Of a stretch of DNA of 64,000 nucleotides, positions 52,741 to 61,544 are shown piece after piece (the stretch's first letter is position 1; each line of letters begins with the position of its first letter). Origin of the DNA: an uncultured Bacteroides sp. (GTDB lineage: Bacteria; Bacteroidota; Bacteroidia; Bacteroidales; Bacteroidaceae); assembly GCF_910585845.1 (NCBI RefSeq), contig NZ_CAJUHF010000007.1:1-64000 (forward strand), in the 5' to 3' direction. Position numbers and translations under genes: made by a program. The notes under the pieces are model-generated. The model was not told the DNA's origin and ran no database searches. It saw only the letters and a program-made list of their open reading frames with translations.

Positions 52741-52850
52741 TCTCACGAGACGGATAAATTCCTCTCGTGAGACAAAAAAAATCGTCTCATGGGATGAAAA
52801 AAAGCATCTCGTGAGACGATTTTTTTCGTCTCGTGAGAGGAATAGGAAGG
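52741..52850. repeat. 22-bp tandem array with palindromic core, five units (second CTCGTGAG array)
   Basis: Cores TCTCACGAGA, TCTCGTGAGA, TCTCATGGGA, TCTCGTGAGA and TCTCGTGAGA start at 52741, 52763, 52785, 52807 and 52829, exactly 22 bp apart. It is the same unit family as 16202-16311, again five copies, and again directly downstream of a gene. Confidence 0.9.
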
Positions 52851-53116
52851 ACTTCTTGACCGGACAACGGCAGGAAGTATGAGTTATTGTGTTTCTATTT
52901 ATATTTTTTAAGATGCTGACACATCTATTTGTTATCAGAATATAACTATTTTTGCGCCTCGAATGAGACGGGACGTAAACGAATGGGTTTGATTATTGAT
53001 ATAAAGTGTTATTAATGAATACTTCAAACCTGTTATTTCAGATCTGCTCATGTCGTTTGATTTTGAAATTCATATTTAAACATTCATTAATTCTTAATTA
53101 AAAGTTATTAGTTTTT
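52851..53116 (+). other. Long leader of the large C10/LRR gene
   Basis: No gene. TATTTTTG at 52947-52954 could be a -7 box, which would give a leader of about 155 bases; a TTTG lies 15 bp before it, shorter than the usual 19-20. The leader is AT-rich, with no clear riboswitch. Confidence 0.35.
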
Positions 53117-56100
53117 ATGTTGAAACACTTTTTGCAAGTGCTGCTTTTTCTGTGGTGTGTGGGTTGTCCGTTCAACCTTCACGCTAAAGTCTTGACTCCT
53201 GAAGAGGCTGCGAAGACCGCCACTGAGTTTTTCAGTGCAGGTAACACCTCCCGTTTGGGAAATTCTGATGCTTTGGAGTTGGCGCATACCGCCAAGAAGA
53301 GTGATGGAACTCCTGTTTATTATGTATTCAATGCTAAGAACGGCCGTGGTTTTATTATCATATCGGCCGATGATAAGGCAGTTCCGGTCGTGGGATATTC
53401 GTATGAATCTTCATTTGTGCCGGAAAAAGTTTCCGATGTCACAGCAACGATGCTGGACAACGCGGTGAAACCGGTTGCAAACAGTAGCTTCGGGCTTCGT
53501 CAACGCGTGGTGACCAGAGTCTCTTCGGGAAAGGTTCTTTCTACTCCGGAATGGAGCCAGGAATCTCCGTTCAATTCACAGATACCGAACTATAGGCTTG
53601 TGGGATGCGTGGGAACGGCTTTGGCAACGGTCATGAAGTACCATAATTATCCTGCGGCTGGTCATGGCTCGCTTGATGGAACGGACTTCAACACCCAATA
53701 TGATTGGAAACACATGCGGATGGATAATTACCGTAGAGGCTATACAGCCGAAGAGGCGGATGCAGTGGCTACGCTGATGGCACATTGTGCCATATCCATC
53801 AAGACAGATTTCGGAATGTCGGGATCGAGTGCTTTCGAGGTGCGTGTGCCTGCTGCGCTGATTTCATTCTTCGGATATGATTCGGGAGTATCTTACAAGA
53901 AACGTTCGGAGACCGATCGTGAAATGTGGGATGCCATTATCGTAGATGAAATAGAGGCGGGACGTCCGGTCATCTACAGCGGGCAGGATGTTTCGGCGGG
54001 ACATGCTTTCGTGTGCGATGGATATGAGATGAGAGGTTCCGTTCCCTACTTCCATATCAATTGGGGATGGGGTGGTGCTGCCAACGGCTATTTCTCTTCT
54101 GATGCACTCAATCCTACGGTGAGCACATCTCATAGTTTCAATGACCAGACTACGATCATATACAACATTAAGCCTGCTGCTACAAGCACAAACTGGTCGC
54201 CGGTGCATCTCACGGCAGATGAGTACCAGATTGGTATGACGTCGGACGTGACTGACATTGAGGCTGGCACGAAGTTCAGCGTACGTGCCGGTGCTTTGAA
54301 GAACGTATCCTACGAAACCTTCTCCGGAAAGATTGCCGTGGCGCTTTTTGCTGCCGATGGTCGCATGAAGGCATTGTTGAATGAAGGCAAGGGGCTGACG
54401 CTGCAATCGATACAGTTGATGTCGCGTCTTTATGCCGATTTCGATTGTGTGGTGCCTGCCGGAACGGAGGTGGCTGCCGATGATGTGATCCGTATGGTGA
54501 CTCAGAGTAATGGTTCGTCTGAATGGTTGCCCGTTACCGGAGACCTGATCACTGCCAATGAGGTGAAGGCGAAAAACTATACTATCCCTTATTGGGCAAT
54601 AGACATCCCTACCAGCGTGGACGGAGCTGTCGTTTCGGATGCAGCAAGTCGTGTGATCAAAGGGCGAGACTATGCCTTCAAGGTGGTGCCGGCTTCGGCA
54701 GACAAGGTAGTGACGGTGAAGGTAAACGGCTTTATCCTCTCTCCGGACGCTAACCATATATATAAGGTGAACAATGTGGCTTCCGACCAGCAGATACGTA
54801 TCATTGTACAGTCTGCCGATGAAGTCGTGGCAAAACGCAATTTGTGGGTGACTGCCGGAGGGCTTGCCAACCTGGTCGGCGAAGCCGATGCCGGTACCAT
54901 CAAGGAACTGACACTCTACGGAACAATCGACGCTCGCGACTTCACTTTTATACGCGAACGCATGAAGGTGACCCTGCTCGACATTTCCGGTGTGAACATC
55001 GTGGCCAACGGCTCGAATCCTGCCAATGCCATTCCTACCAAGGCTTTCAGCGGATACGGTTCATTGCAGGGCATCAAGCTGCCCAAGTCCCTTACTACGC
55101 TGAAGAACGGGTGTTTCAACGCTACGGGCTTGCGCTCGATTGAGATTCCGGCATCGGTAGGGACATACGAATATAACATCTTCTTGAATTGCAGCAACCT
55201 GAGCGAAGTGATTGTACGTCGCCAGTCGCCGGCATGGGTCAACTGGTGTGTGTTTGTCGGAACGCCCCTGTCGAAACTTGTGGTGCCGGTAGGGGCTAAG
55301 GCTGCCTACGAGGCGAAGGAGAACTGGCAGGACTTCAAGGAGATTGTAGAAGAGAATGCCACTCCGGAGACGGCATACACGGTGGTGCTGGAAGAGATGG
55401 AAGGTGTGAAGATCACACCGGAGACAGAGCAGCTGACAGTGGCACCCGGTTCTGCTTTCTCGTTTACGGTAGAGATTGACAATCGTTTTGGAGATGCCCG
55501 TATGGAGGTGTTTGCCAATACAACGAAGCTGAATGCAGGGACAGACGGACGATATACGGTCACGATTCATGCCAACACCATGATTCATGCCGATTTTGTA
55601 TATCCGCAGTCCACTTCCTACGATTCTTCGTGGAAGCTGACCGACTCAAGAGGCGGTGTAGGATTGGCTACCGATGTGATCAATGTGATTGCCGGTAAGG
55701 CGTTCTCTATACGTGCCAATGCACTGGCTATTCCTCAGGATGACGCCTCGATGTTCTACGCAGCTGTGCTTACAGATGCCAATGGAGCAATCAAGGAGTT
55801 TATCTCACCGGTCTTCACCAATTCCGGAACGAACTATGGCGATCTGCCTTGCACGTTCAATTGCCAGGTGAAGGAGTCTACGGTTCGCGAAGGCAATCTT
55901 GTGCGCATAGCCACCTCTTATAATAAGAAAACTTGGCATCTGGTGAAGGGCATCAATGGGAATGTGAAAGACTCTATCTGTGCTATAGGTAATGAAGTGG
56001 TTTATCACAGGGTGAACATGCCGTCCACCATTCAAGGGGCTACCATCCAGGGGGCTGTGAGCGAGATTGTTCATGGCATGGACTTTTCGTGCAAGGTGAT

Positions 56101-58789
56101 GCCGGTTTCTGTGGCCGATGCGATAACGGTTCAGGTCAACGGTAAACTGGTGGCAGACCGTGTCGGTGTGGCTCAGGTAAAAGTTGAGAGCGTGCGCGAG
56201 GATCTTGATATCTCCATACAGGTTGTGGCAGCCGGCGACGAAACCTATACGGCACTCAATATCCATGCCGGCGAGCTGGCTTCCAAAGTAACGGAATCCG
56301 CTTTCCCCTCGCGCCTCAAGCTGATGGGAGAGATGAATGCTGCCGATTTCAAAGTATTGCAGGACAATGCTTCCAAACTGGTGGCGCTCGATTTGGCAGA
56401 CGTGACTATAAAGAGCTATCCCAACCCGAATGCTTTGCCTTCCAATGCCTTTGCTGCATCAAATCCTACGCAGGCTACCGCACTGACAACGATCATCCTG
56501 CCTAAGAATCTGGAGAGCATAGAAGAGAATGCATTCTACCGCTGTGCAAACGTACAGGAGATCACGATACCGGCTACGGTGATCTACATCGGAAACGGCG
56601 CATTCGCTGCATGTATCAAGCTGACGAAGATCGTTGCTTTGTCGAAGACGCCGGTTCAGCTGAAAAACAATCCTTTCCCGACAAATACGGAGGGCATTAC
56701 CCTCGAAGTGCCGCAAGGCGCCGAAGAGGCGTATGCAAGCAGCGAGTACTGGAAAGACCTTGCCAGCAAGACGAGCGAGGTGTTCTTTAATATTCAGATA
56801 GACCAGTCCAGATGTTTCCAATATACGCAACGCGATATATTGACTCATATTCCTCATCCCGGCAATTCTACTAAGACCGTGATGTTGGGCTTGCCGAATT
56901 TCATCCCTACAAGCAATAAGCCCAATCCGGTTTATCGTAAGGGAGTTGCATTCAAACTCTACGATAATGAGCAGGATAAGACCTCGTTGATTGATCCGCT
57001 TGATCCGAGCAACGTTTTTTATCCGGGCGGTTATTATCTGGTTAAGTTCTATGGTACGGCCAGTCCGGAGTCGTTCAACTATCCGCAGGATCATGTCATT
57101 GACATCGTGTTCCACTATGGCATCAAGTTCAATGATGCATCCGGAAAGGCGAAGATTGAGTTTAAGAATCTCGACGGGGCGAATGTGTGGAGCAACGCGG
57201 ATATGTCGCTCTTCGTGGAGGGCTCTTCCGAACGCAAGACACTCTACAAGGAAGGTTGCGACTATCAGTTTACGGTCACTTCCGAAAATGCAAGTCTGGC
57301 ACCCGTAGTCAAGATGGGCGGAGAAGAGATGCATGCAGACGAGAACGGGGTCTATACAATCGCAAACTTGCAGTCGGATGTCACGGTAGACGTCACGATG
57401 GCACTTGTGGAAGGCACTGACGTGGTGGTCGGCTCGGAAGAGGTGACCGAGATAGACAAAGAAGCTGCCGCTGCCGTAGAAGAACTGGGATTGTCCGGCG
57501 AAGTGTCCGACGAGACATTCGCCTATATACGTGAGAACTTCACGTCTCTCGAGACCCTCGACCTCTCCGCTACGGAAAACAGCGAGATTCCTGCCGCCGC
57601 ATTTGCCGGAATGGAGAGCCTCGTGACTGTGGTGATTCCCGAAAACGTCACGGCTATCGGCGAGGGAGCTTTCGAGAATTGTACGAATCTGCAGGCATTG
57701 TCACTGAAGTCGGTGAACACGATCGGAGCCGGTGCCTTCGAAGGATGTACTTCGCTGACCAGCATCACGCTCTATGGCAACTTGCAGGGGGGCGCTACCC
57801 GTGCAACAGCGGCAGGTGGCATCACCGACGACTCGTTCAAGGGCATCAACCCCAACTGTATCATCTATGTAGCCAAAGGTCTGGAAGGCGGTCTCTCTTC
57901 CAAATCGAATGTCGTGTTCAATGGTGACGGCAAGTGCGAGGCACTGACGGATATCGTTCTCGATGATGCTTCCGCCTTCAATATACCTGCCAGCTTCAAT
58001 CTTGGAGAGAGAAACATCTCTTTGTCGTTGACGCTGGACTATCCGGTGAAGGATGCCGGCAAGAGCTGGAAGGGAATCGTCCTGCCGTTTGTTCCTACTC
58101 GGATTTTTGACGAGAAGGGGAATGACTTCACAGTGGGGTCTTCCGCTTTGCACACGGTGAGTATGTTCTCGTTCAACGAAAATGCCCCAGCGCTCGAAAG
58201 CCAGGCAGCGATAGAGGTCAACAAACCTTATTTGATGCGTCTGAATGAAGAGGTGGTGGGAACGGTAGACTTGACCTTCACCGCAAGCAGCACTCAGGCG
58301 GCGACAAAGGCCGACGGCACGCTGGCGTTTGATGTTCCCATCACGCCGGAAGTGGAAACCATCGTGAAGGCAGGCAAGGAGTTCACCCTGCATGGAAACT
58401 ATGTTCCGCAGAAGGTGGTTCCCGGCATGTATGTGGTGGATGAAGAAGGATATAGCTTCGAATGCGTCGATGGAGATGAGGAGAACGGTCGGACGATTGC
58501 TCCCTTCTCGGTTTATGCGACAGCCAATACGCCGGAAGCAGAGAAGTCGTTCAAGATTGGTGAAATCATCTTCACCGGCATTGAAGACGGCGTGCAACTG
58601 GAGGGAGATAAGCTGCAAGTGTATAAGGACGGTGCGAATCTCGTGATGGTTTCGGCTGTGGAACGCGACGTCCGTATCTTCACAGTGTCCGGCATCTGTA
58701 TTGCGACAGTTACCGTGAAGCCTGGCATGAACACAATCTCCCTTACTCCGGGCGTGTACATCGTAGATGGCATCAAGGTGATTCTGTAG
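53117..58789 (+). CDS. Giant C10-family peptidase with BspA-type leucine-rich repeats
   Basis: An 1890-residue secreted protein. After the signal peptide (LQVLLFLWCVGCPFNLHA) come a propeptide (about 25-140) and a C10 peptidase domain with Cys164 in YRLVGCVGTALATVMKYHNY and His296 in VSAGHAFVCDGYE, then HINWGWGGAANGYF. Two related blocks follow (about 350-760 and 800-1215), each with a beta-sandwich (VNVIAGKAFSIRANAL-like) and LRR_5 repeats (FNATGLRSIEIPASVG; ENAFYRCANVQEITIPATVI). A third LRR block lies near 1490-1570 (GAFENCTNLQALSLKSVNTI). The end resembles a sorting tail (VRIFTVSGICIATV, LTPGVYIVDGIKVI). Modular fusion of a protease with adhesion-type repeats is unusual in size. Confidence 0.85.
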   Translation: MLKHFLQVLLFLWCVGCPFNLHAKVLTPEEAAKTATEFFSAGNTSRLGNSDALELAHTAKKSDGTPVYYVFNAKNGRGFIIISADDKAVPVVGYSYESSFVPEKVSDVTATMLDNAVKPVANSSFGLRQRVVTRVSSGKVLSTPEWSQESPFNSQIPNYRLVGCVGTALATVMKYHNYPAAGHGSLDGTDFNTQYDWKHMRMDNYRRGYTAEEADAVATLMAHCAISIKTDFGMSGSSAFEVRVPAALISFFGYDSGVSYKKRSETDREMWDAIIVDEIEAGRPVIYSGQDVSAGHAFVCDGYEMRGSVPYFHINWGWGGAANGYFSSDALNPTVSTSHSFNDQTTIIYNIKPAATSTNWSPVHLTADEYQIGMTSDVTDIEAGTKFSVRAGALKNVSYETFSGKIAVALFAADGRMKALLNEGKGLTLQSIQLMSRLYADFDCVVPAGTEVAADDVIRMVTQSNGSSEWLPVTGDLITANEVKAKNYTIPYWAIDIPTSVDGAVVSDAASRVIKGRDYAFKVVPASADKVVTVKVNGFILSPDANHIYKVNNVASDQQIRIIVQSADEVVAKRNLWVTAGGLANLVGEADAGTIKELTLYGTIDARDFTFIRERMKVTLLDISGVNIVANGSNPANAIPTKAFSGYGSLQGIKLPKSLTTLKNGCFNATGLRSIEIPASVGTYEYNIFLNCSNLSEVIVRRQSPAWVNWCVFVGTPLSKLVVPVGAKAAYEAKENWQDFKEIVEENATPETAYTVVLEEMEGVKITPETEQLTVAPGSAFSFTVEIDNRFGDARMEVFANTTKLNAGTDGRYTVTIHANTMIHADFVYPQSTSYDSSWKLTDSRGGVGLATDVINVIAGKAFSIRANALAIPQDDASMFYAAVLTDANGAIKEFISPVFTNSGTNYGDLPCTFNCQVKESTVREGNLVRIATSYNKKTWHLVKGINGNVKDSICAIGNEVVYHRVNMPSTIQGATIQGAVSEIVHGMDFSCKVMPVSVADAITVQVNGKLVADRVGVAQVKVESVREDLDISIQVVAAGDETYTALNIHAGELASKVTESAFPSRLKLMGEMNAADFKVLQDNASKLVALDLADVTIKSYPNPNALPSNAFAASNPTQATALTTIILPKNLESIEENAFYRCANVQEITIPATVIYIGNGAFAACIKLTKIVALSKTPVQLKNNPFPTNTEGITLEVPQGAEEAYASSEYWKDLASKTSEVFFNIQIDQSRCFQYTQRDILTHIPHPGNSTKTVMLGLPNFIPTSNKPNPVYRKGVAFKLYDNEQDKTSLIDPLDPSNVFYPGGYYLVKFYGTASPESFNYPQDHVIDIVFHYGIKFNDASGKAKIEFKNLDGANVWSNADMSLFVEGSSERKTLYKEGCDYQFTVTSENASLAPVVKMGGEEMHADENGVYTIANLQSDVTVDVTMALVEGTDVVVGSEEVTEIDKEAAAAVEELGLSGEVSDETFAYIRENFTSLETLDLSATENSEIPAAAFAGMESLVTVVIPENVTAIGEGAFENCTNLQALSLKSVNTIGAGAFEGCTSLTSITLYGNLQGGATRATAAGGITDDSFKGINPNCIIYVAKGLEGGLSSKSNVVFNGDGKCEALTDIVLDDASAFNIPASFNLGERNISLSLTLDYPVKDAGKSWKGIVLPFVPTRIFDEKGNDFTVGSSALHTVSMFSFNENAPALESQAAIEVNKPYLMRLNEEVVGTVDLTFTASSTQAATKADGTLAFDVPITPEVETIVKAGKEFTLHGNYVPQKVVPGMYVVDEEGYSFECVDGDEENGRTIAPFSVYATANTPEAEKSFKIGEIIFTGIEDGVQLEGDKLQVYKDGANLVMVSAVERDVRIFTVSGICIATVTVKPGMNTISLTPGVYIVDGIKVIL

Positions 58790-58833
58790 TCATATCTTTT
58801 TCCGGAGCCATCCGGATGGATATAAATGACCGA

Positions 58834-58880
58834 TCGGTCATAGAAGTTCCTTTGGGGCTTCTATGGCCGATTGTTTTTTT
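58834..58880 (+). terminator. Strong terminator of the giant peptidase gene
   Basis: TCGGTCATAGAAG pairs with CTTCTATGGCCGA (one mismatch) around an 11-base loop, followed by TTGTTTTTTT. A perfect 12-bp palindrome GACCGATCGGTC overlaps its 5' side. Confidence 0.85.
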
Positions 58881-58994
58881 GCTTTATTTCAGGATGATGC
58901 TGCAAACGCGATTCTGCTGATATTTGTTTGCTGATAGCTGCTTTTAGCTGACACATGCGTTGGAACGGAATGTGCGGAATTATAGGGCTTTCGC

Positions 58995-59169
58995 GCAAAA
59001 CATATGGAGTTATCAGGCAAAACATACGGAGTTATCAGGCAAAACATACGGAGTTATCATGCAAAACATGCGGGGTTTTCATGCGAAACCTGTGGAGTTT
59101 TCAGGCAAAACCTGTGGGGTTATCACGCCAAACCTGCGGAGTTTCATGCAAAACATGCAAAGTTCTTGT
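58995..59169. repeat. 22-bp tandem array, eight units
   Basis: Units start at 58995, 59017, 59039, 59061, 59083, 59105, 59127 and 59148 (all 22 bp except the seventh, 21). Consensus is GCAAAACATACGGAGTTATC plus AG. Variation is concentrated around CAGG-CAAAA-CATA. In some units the two flanks form a short dyad (CATG-CAAAA-CATG, CAGG-CAAAA-CCTG). The open frames crossing it are artefacts of the repeat. Confidence 0.9.
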
Positions 59170-59480
59170 GCCGGAAGTTGTTTTCTGCCTTGAAAAGTCG
59201 GCAAACGGGCGTCTTGAAATAGGGAAAGACGGGAGATGGAAATCTATTTCAAATGTACGTATTTCTGTATCGAACTGTCTGATAGTGATATATGAAAAAA
59301 CTTTTTCTTGTTTCCTTCGCAGCTGTAGGTCGGGGCGAAATACGGCATTCTCGCTGCATTTGAAAATACAAAATGACAGTTCGGGAGTCACATTCGCTCC
59401 TACGAATGAAACACGGCTCTTTCATTTACAGGAGTCGGAGGAGTAGTGCGAATGAAAGCACCGTGGATAATTGCCCTATT
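59170..59480. other. Non-coding stretch, nothing recognised
   Basis: No gene, promoter pair or clear terminator is visible between the 22-bp array and the promoter of the lipoprotein gene at 59590. A short dyad GAATGAAA/TTTCATTT-like sequence lies near 59405-59432. Confidence 0.3.
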
Positions 59481-59512
59481 TTTGGGTATTTCACTTTTTT
59501 GTCGTACTTTTG
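59481..59512 (+). promoter_or_regulatory. Promoter of the small lipoprotein gene
   Basis: TTTG (59481-59484), a 20-bp gap, and TACTTTTG (59505-59512) form a good -33/-7 pair. It lies inside a longer open frame from 59446, which supports a later start at 59590. Confidence 0.6.
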
Positions 59513-59589
59513 GATTGGGAATATTTGTGGGAGTTATCCGAAGCCTGCTTCTGGCAACTCCTGCAACAGCAACTAAAGCGATTGGTAAG

Positions 59590-60138
59590 ATGAAAAAGAG
59601 TATGAACATAGCCATAACGGTGCTGCTCGTGATACTGGCAAGCTGCCGTTCTGCGAAAGAGGAAACAACAGTGGCGACAACAGGCAAACAAAAGATAGAA
59701 ATGAATCTACAGCCGGGCGGAGGCAGGATATTGTCGGGCGGAACTCCGTTCTCCACATCGCCCGTGGTCTATATCTATAAGACGAAAGCCGACTATTCGC
59801 ACCAGGTTCCGGTGCTGATGGACGAGAGCCGCACCCGTATCTTGTCCTATCCCGCACCTTCCGACCTGAAGCTGGGAGACGCTCTTCGGCTGCCTACCCC
59901 CCTGAACGACGGCTACCTGCTGGACAATAAAGGGATCGGACCGAATGTAGCCTTCCTCACTTATACCTACGAAGCATACAGCCAACTGGCGGAAGCCCCC
60001 TCAATGGACGAACTTCTGGCGAACATTGCCGAGAAATATCCGTTATTAGAGATACGCGCCTGCGGCAGACGTGCCGACTACCAGGACATCGTTTCAGAAT
60101 TAAATGAAAAGATTTCTAACGGATTTCTGGAAAAATAA
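59590..60138 (+). CDS. Small lipoprotein of unknown function
   Basis: A 182-residue lipoprotein. The signal peptide MKKSMNIAITVLLVILASC ends in a lipobox with Cys19. The mature part has PVVYIYKTKADYSHQVPVLM, SYPAPSDLKLGDALRLPTPL, DGYLLDNKGIGPNVAFLTYT and a C-terminal helix. This pattern is conserved in Bacteroides but not linked to a function that I know. I start at 59590 rather than an in-frame ATG at 59446 because the promoter lies between. Confidence 0.75.
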   Translation: MKKSMNIAITVLLVILASCRSAKEETTVATTGKQKIEMNLQPGGGRILSGGTPFSTSPVVYIYKTKADYSHQVPVLMDESRTRILSYPAPSDLKLGDALRLPTPLNDGYLLDNKGIGPNVAFLTYTYEAYSQLAEAPSMDELLANIAEKYPLLEIRACGRRADYQDIVSELNEKISNGFLEK

Positions 60139-60139
60139 T

Positions 60140-60147
60140 TATATTTG
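60140..60147 (+). promoter_or_regulatory. Probable hflX -7 box
   Basis: TATATTTG fits TAnnTTTG and starts just after the stop codon of the preceding gene, 39 bp before the hflX ATG. A matching -33 element is not clear. Confidence 0.45.
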
Positions 60148-60185
60148 TCGCCGCTAATAAACTTAATAATCAAGTCATATAGTAA

Positions 60186-61442
60186 ATGAAAGAATTTGTA
60201 ATCTCCGAAGCACAGGTGGAAACCGCGGTATTGGTGGGGCTTATCACAAAGACCCAAGACGAACGCAAAACGAACGAATACCTCGATGAACTGGCATTCT
60301 TGGCTGAGACAGCCGGGGCGGAAGTTGTGAAACGTTTTACCCAAAAGCTGGATCAGGCACACTCCGTGACCTACGTCGGCAAGGGTAAACTGGAAGAAAT
60401 AAAAGAATATATCCGAAACGAGGAGGAAGCCGAACGCGAAATCGGTATGGTGATTTTCGATGACGAGCTTTCTGCCAAACAGATACGCAACATCGAAGCG
60501 GAACTGAAAGTGAAGATCCTGGACCGGACTTCGCTCATCCTCGACATCTTTGCCATGCGCGCACAGACTGCCAATGCAAAGACGCAAGTAGAGCTGGCAC
60601 AATATAAATACATGCTTCCCCGTCTGCAACGCTTGTGGACACACTTGGAACGTCAGGGAGGAGGCTCGGGCGCCGGTGGCGGAAAAGGTTCTGTGGGACT
60701 GCGCGGACCGGGTGAGACACAGCTCGAAATGGACCGCCGTATCATCCTGAACCGTATGTCGCTGCTGAAAGAACGCTTGGCTGAGATCGACAAACAGAAG
60801 GCGACACAACGCAAGAACCGCGGCCGCATGATTCGTGCCGCATTGGTGGGATATACCAACGTGGGCAAATCCACCCTGATGAACCTGCTTGCCAAGAGCG
60901 AAGTGTTTGCCGAAAACAAACTGTTTGCCACGCTGGATACGACCGTGCGCAAAGTGATTATCGACAACCTTCCGTTCCTGCTTTCGGATACGGTAGGATT
61001 TATCCGCAAGTTGCCCACCGACCTGGTGGACTCTTTCAAGTCGACACTGGACGAGGTGCGCGAGGCAGACTTGCTGCTGCACATCGTGGACATCTCGCAT
61101 CCGGACTTTGAAGAACAGATAGAAGTAGTCAACAAGACATTGGCGGACATCGGCGCGTCCGGTAAACCAATGATTTTGATATTCAATAAAATAGATGCTT
61201 ATACATTCATCGAGAAAGCATCTGACGACCTTACCCCCAAAACAAAGGAAAACTTGACACTCGAAGAGCTGATGAAGACGTGGATGGCAAAGATGGAGGA
61301 TAACTGCCTCTTTATCTCCGCCCGCGAGAAAATGAATCTGGAGGAACTGAAAAACGTGGTTTACACCCGCGTAAAAGAACTGCACGTGCAGAAGTATCCT
61401 TATAACGATTTCCTTTATCAGACCTACGAAGAGGAAGTTTAA
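60186..61442 (+). CDS. hflX: Ribosome-associated GTPase HflX
   Basis: A 418-residue GTPase that binds the 50S subunit and splits stalled ribosomes. The N-terminal HflX domain (about 10-160) includes YVGKGKLEEIKEYI and LSAKQIRNIEAELKVKILDR. A glycine-rich linker (GGGSGAGGGKG) precedes GLRGPGETQLEMDRRII. The GTPase domain has G1 GYTNVGKST (222-230), G3 DTVGFIRKLP, G4 NKID and the SAREKMNLEEL region. Length is normal. Confidence 0.95.
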   Translation: MKEFVISEAQVETAVLVGLITKTQDERKTNEYLDELAFLAETAGAEVVKRFTQKLDQAHSVTYVGKGKLEEIKEYIRNEEEAEREIGMVIFDDELSAKQIRNIEAELKVKILDRTSLILDIFAMRAQTANAKTQVELAQYKYMLPRLQRLWTHLERQGGGSGAGGGKGSVGLRGPGETQLEMDRRIILNRMSLLKERLAEIDKQKATQRKNRGRMIRAALVGYTNVGKSTLMNLLAKSEVFAENKLFATLDTTVRKVIIDNLPFLLSDTVGFIRKLPTDLVDSFKSTLDEVREADLLLHIVDISHPDFEEQIEVVNKTLADIGASGKPMILIFNKIDAYTFIEKASDDLTPKTKENLTLEELMKTWMAKMEDNCLFISAREKMNLEELKNVVYTRVKELHVQKYPYNDFLYQTYEEEV

Positions 61443-61444
61443 TC

Positions 61445-61535
61445 AGACGAAAGTCGGAAGAAATGGAAAGTGGAAAATGGAAAGGTGAAAATGGAACTTT
61501 CCATTTTCCATTTCTTTAGGCTTTCGTCTAAAATT
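61445..61535 (+). terminator. Long stem-loop after hflX
   Basis: AGACGAAAG (61445-61453) pairs with CTTTCGTCT (61521-61529), with an inner GGAAAATGGAA/TTCCATTTTCC stem; AAATTTAAAG follows. The T-tract is weak, so processing or termination is possible. Confidence 0.6.
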
Positions 61536-61544
61536 TAAAGTAGT

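Noticed and set aside
58955..59446. Open frames of 72-163 codons with repeated QAKPVG/RQNIRSYQ-like motifs
   Set aside because: They are readings of the 22-bp array in all three frames; 22 is not a multiple of three, so the motif phase rotates. No start, promoter or family supports a protein.
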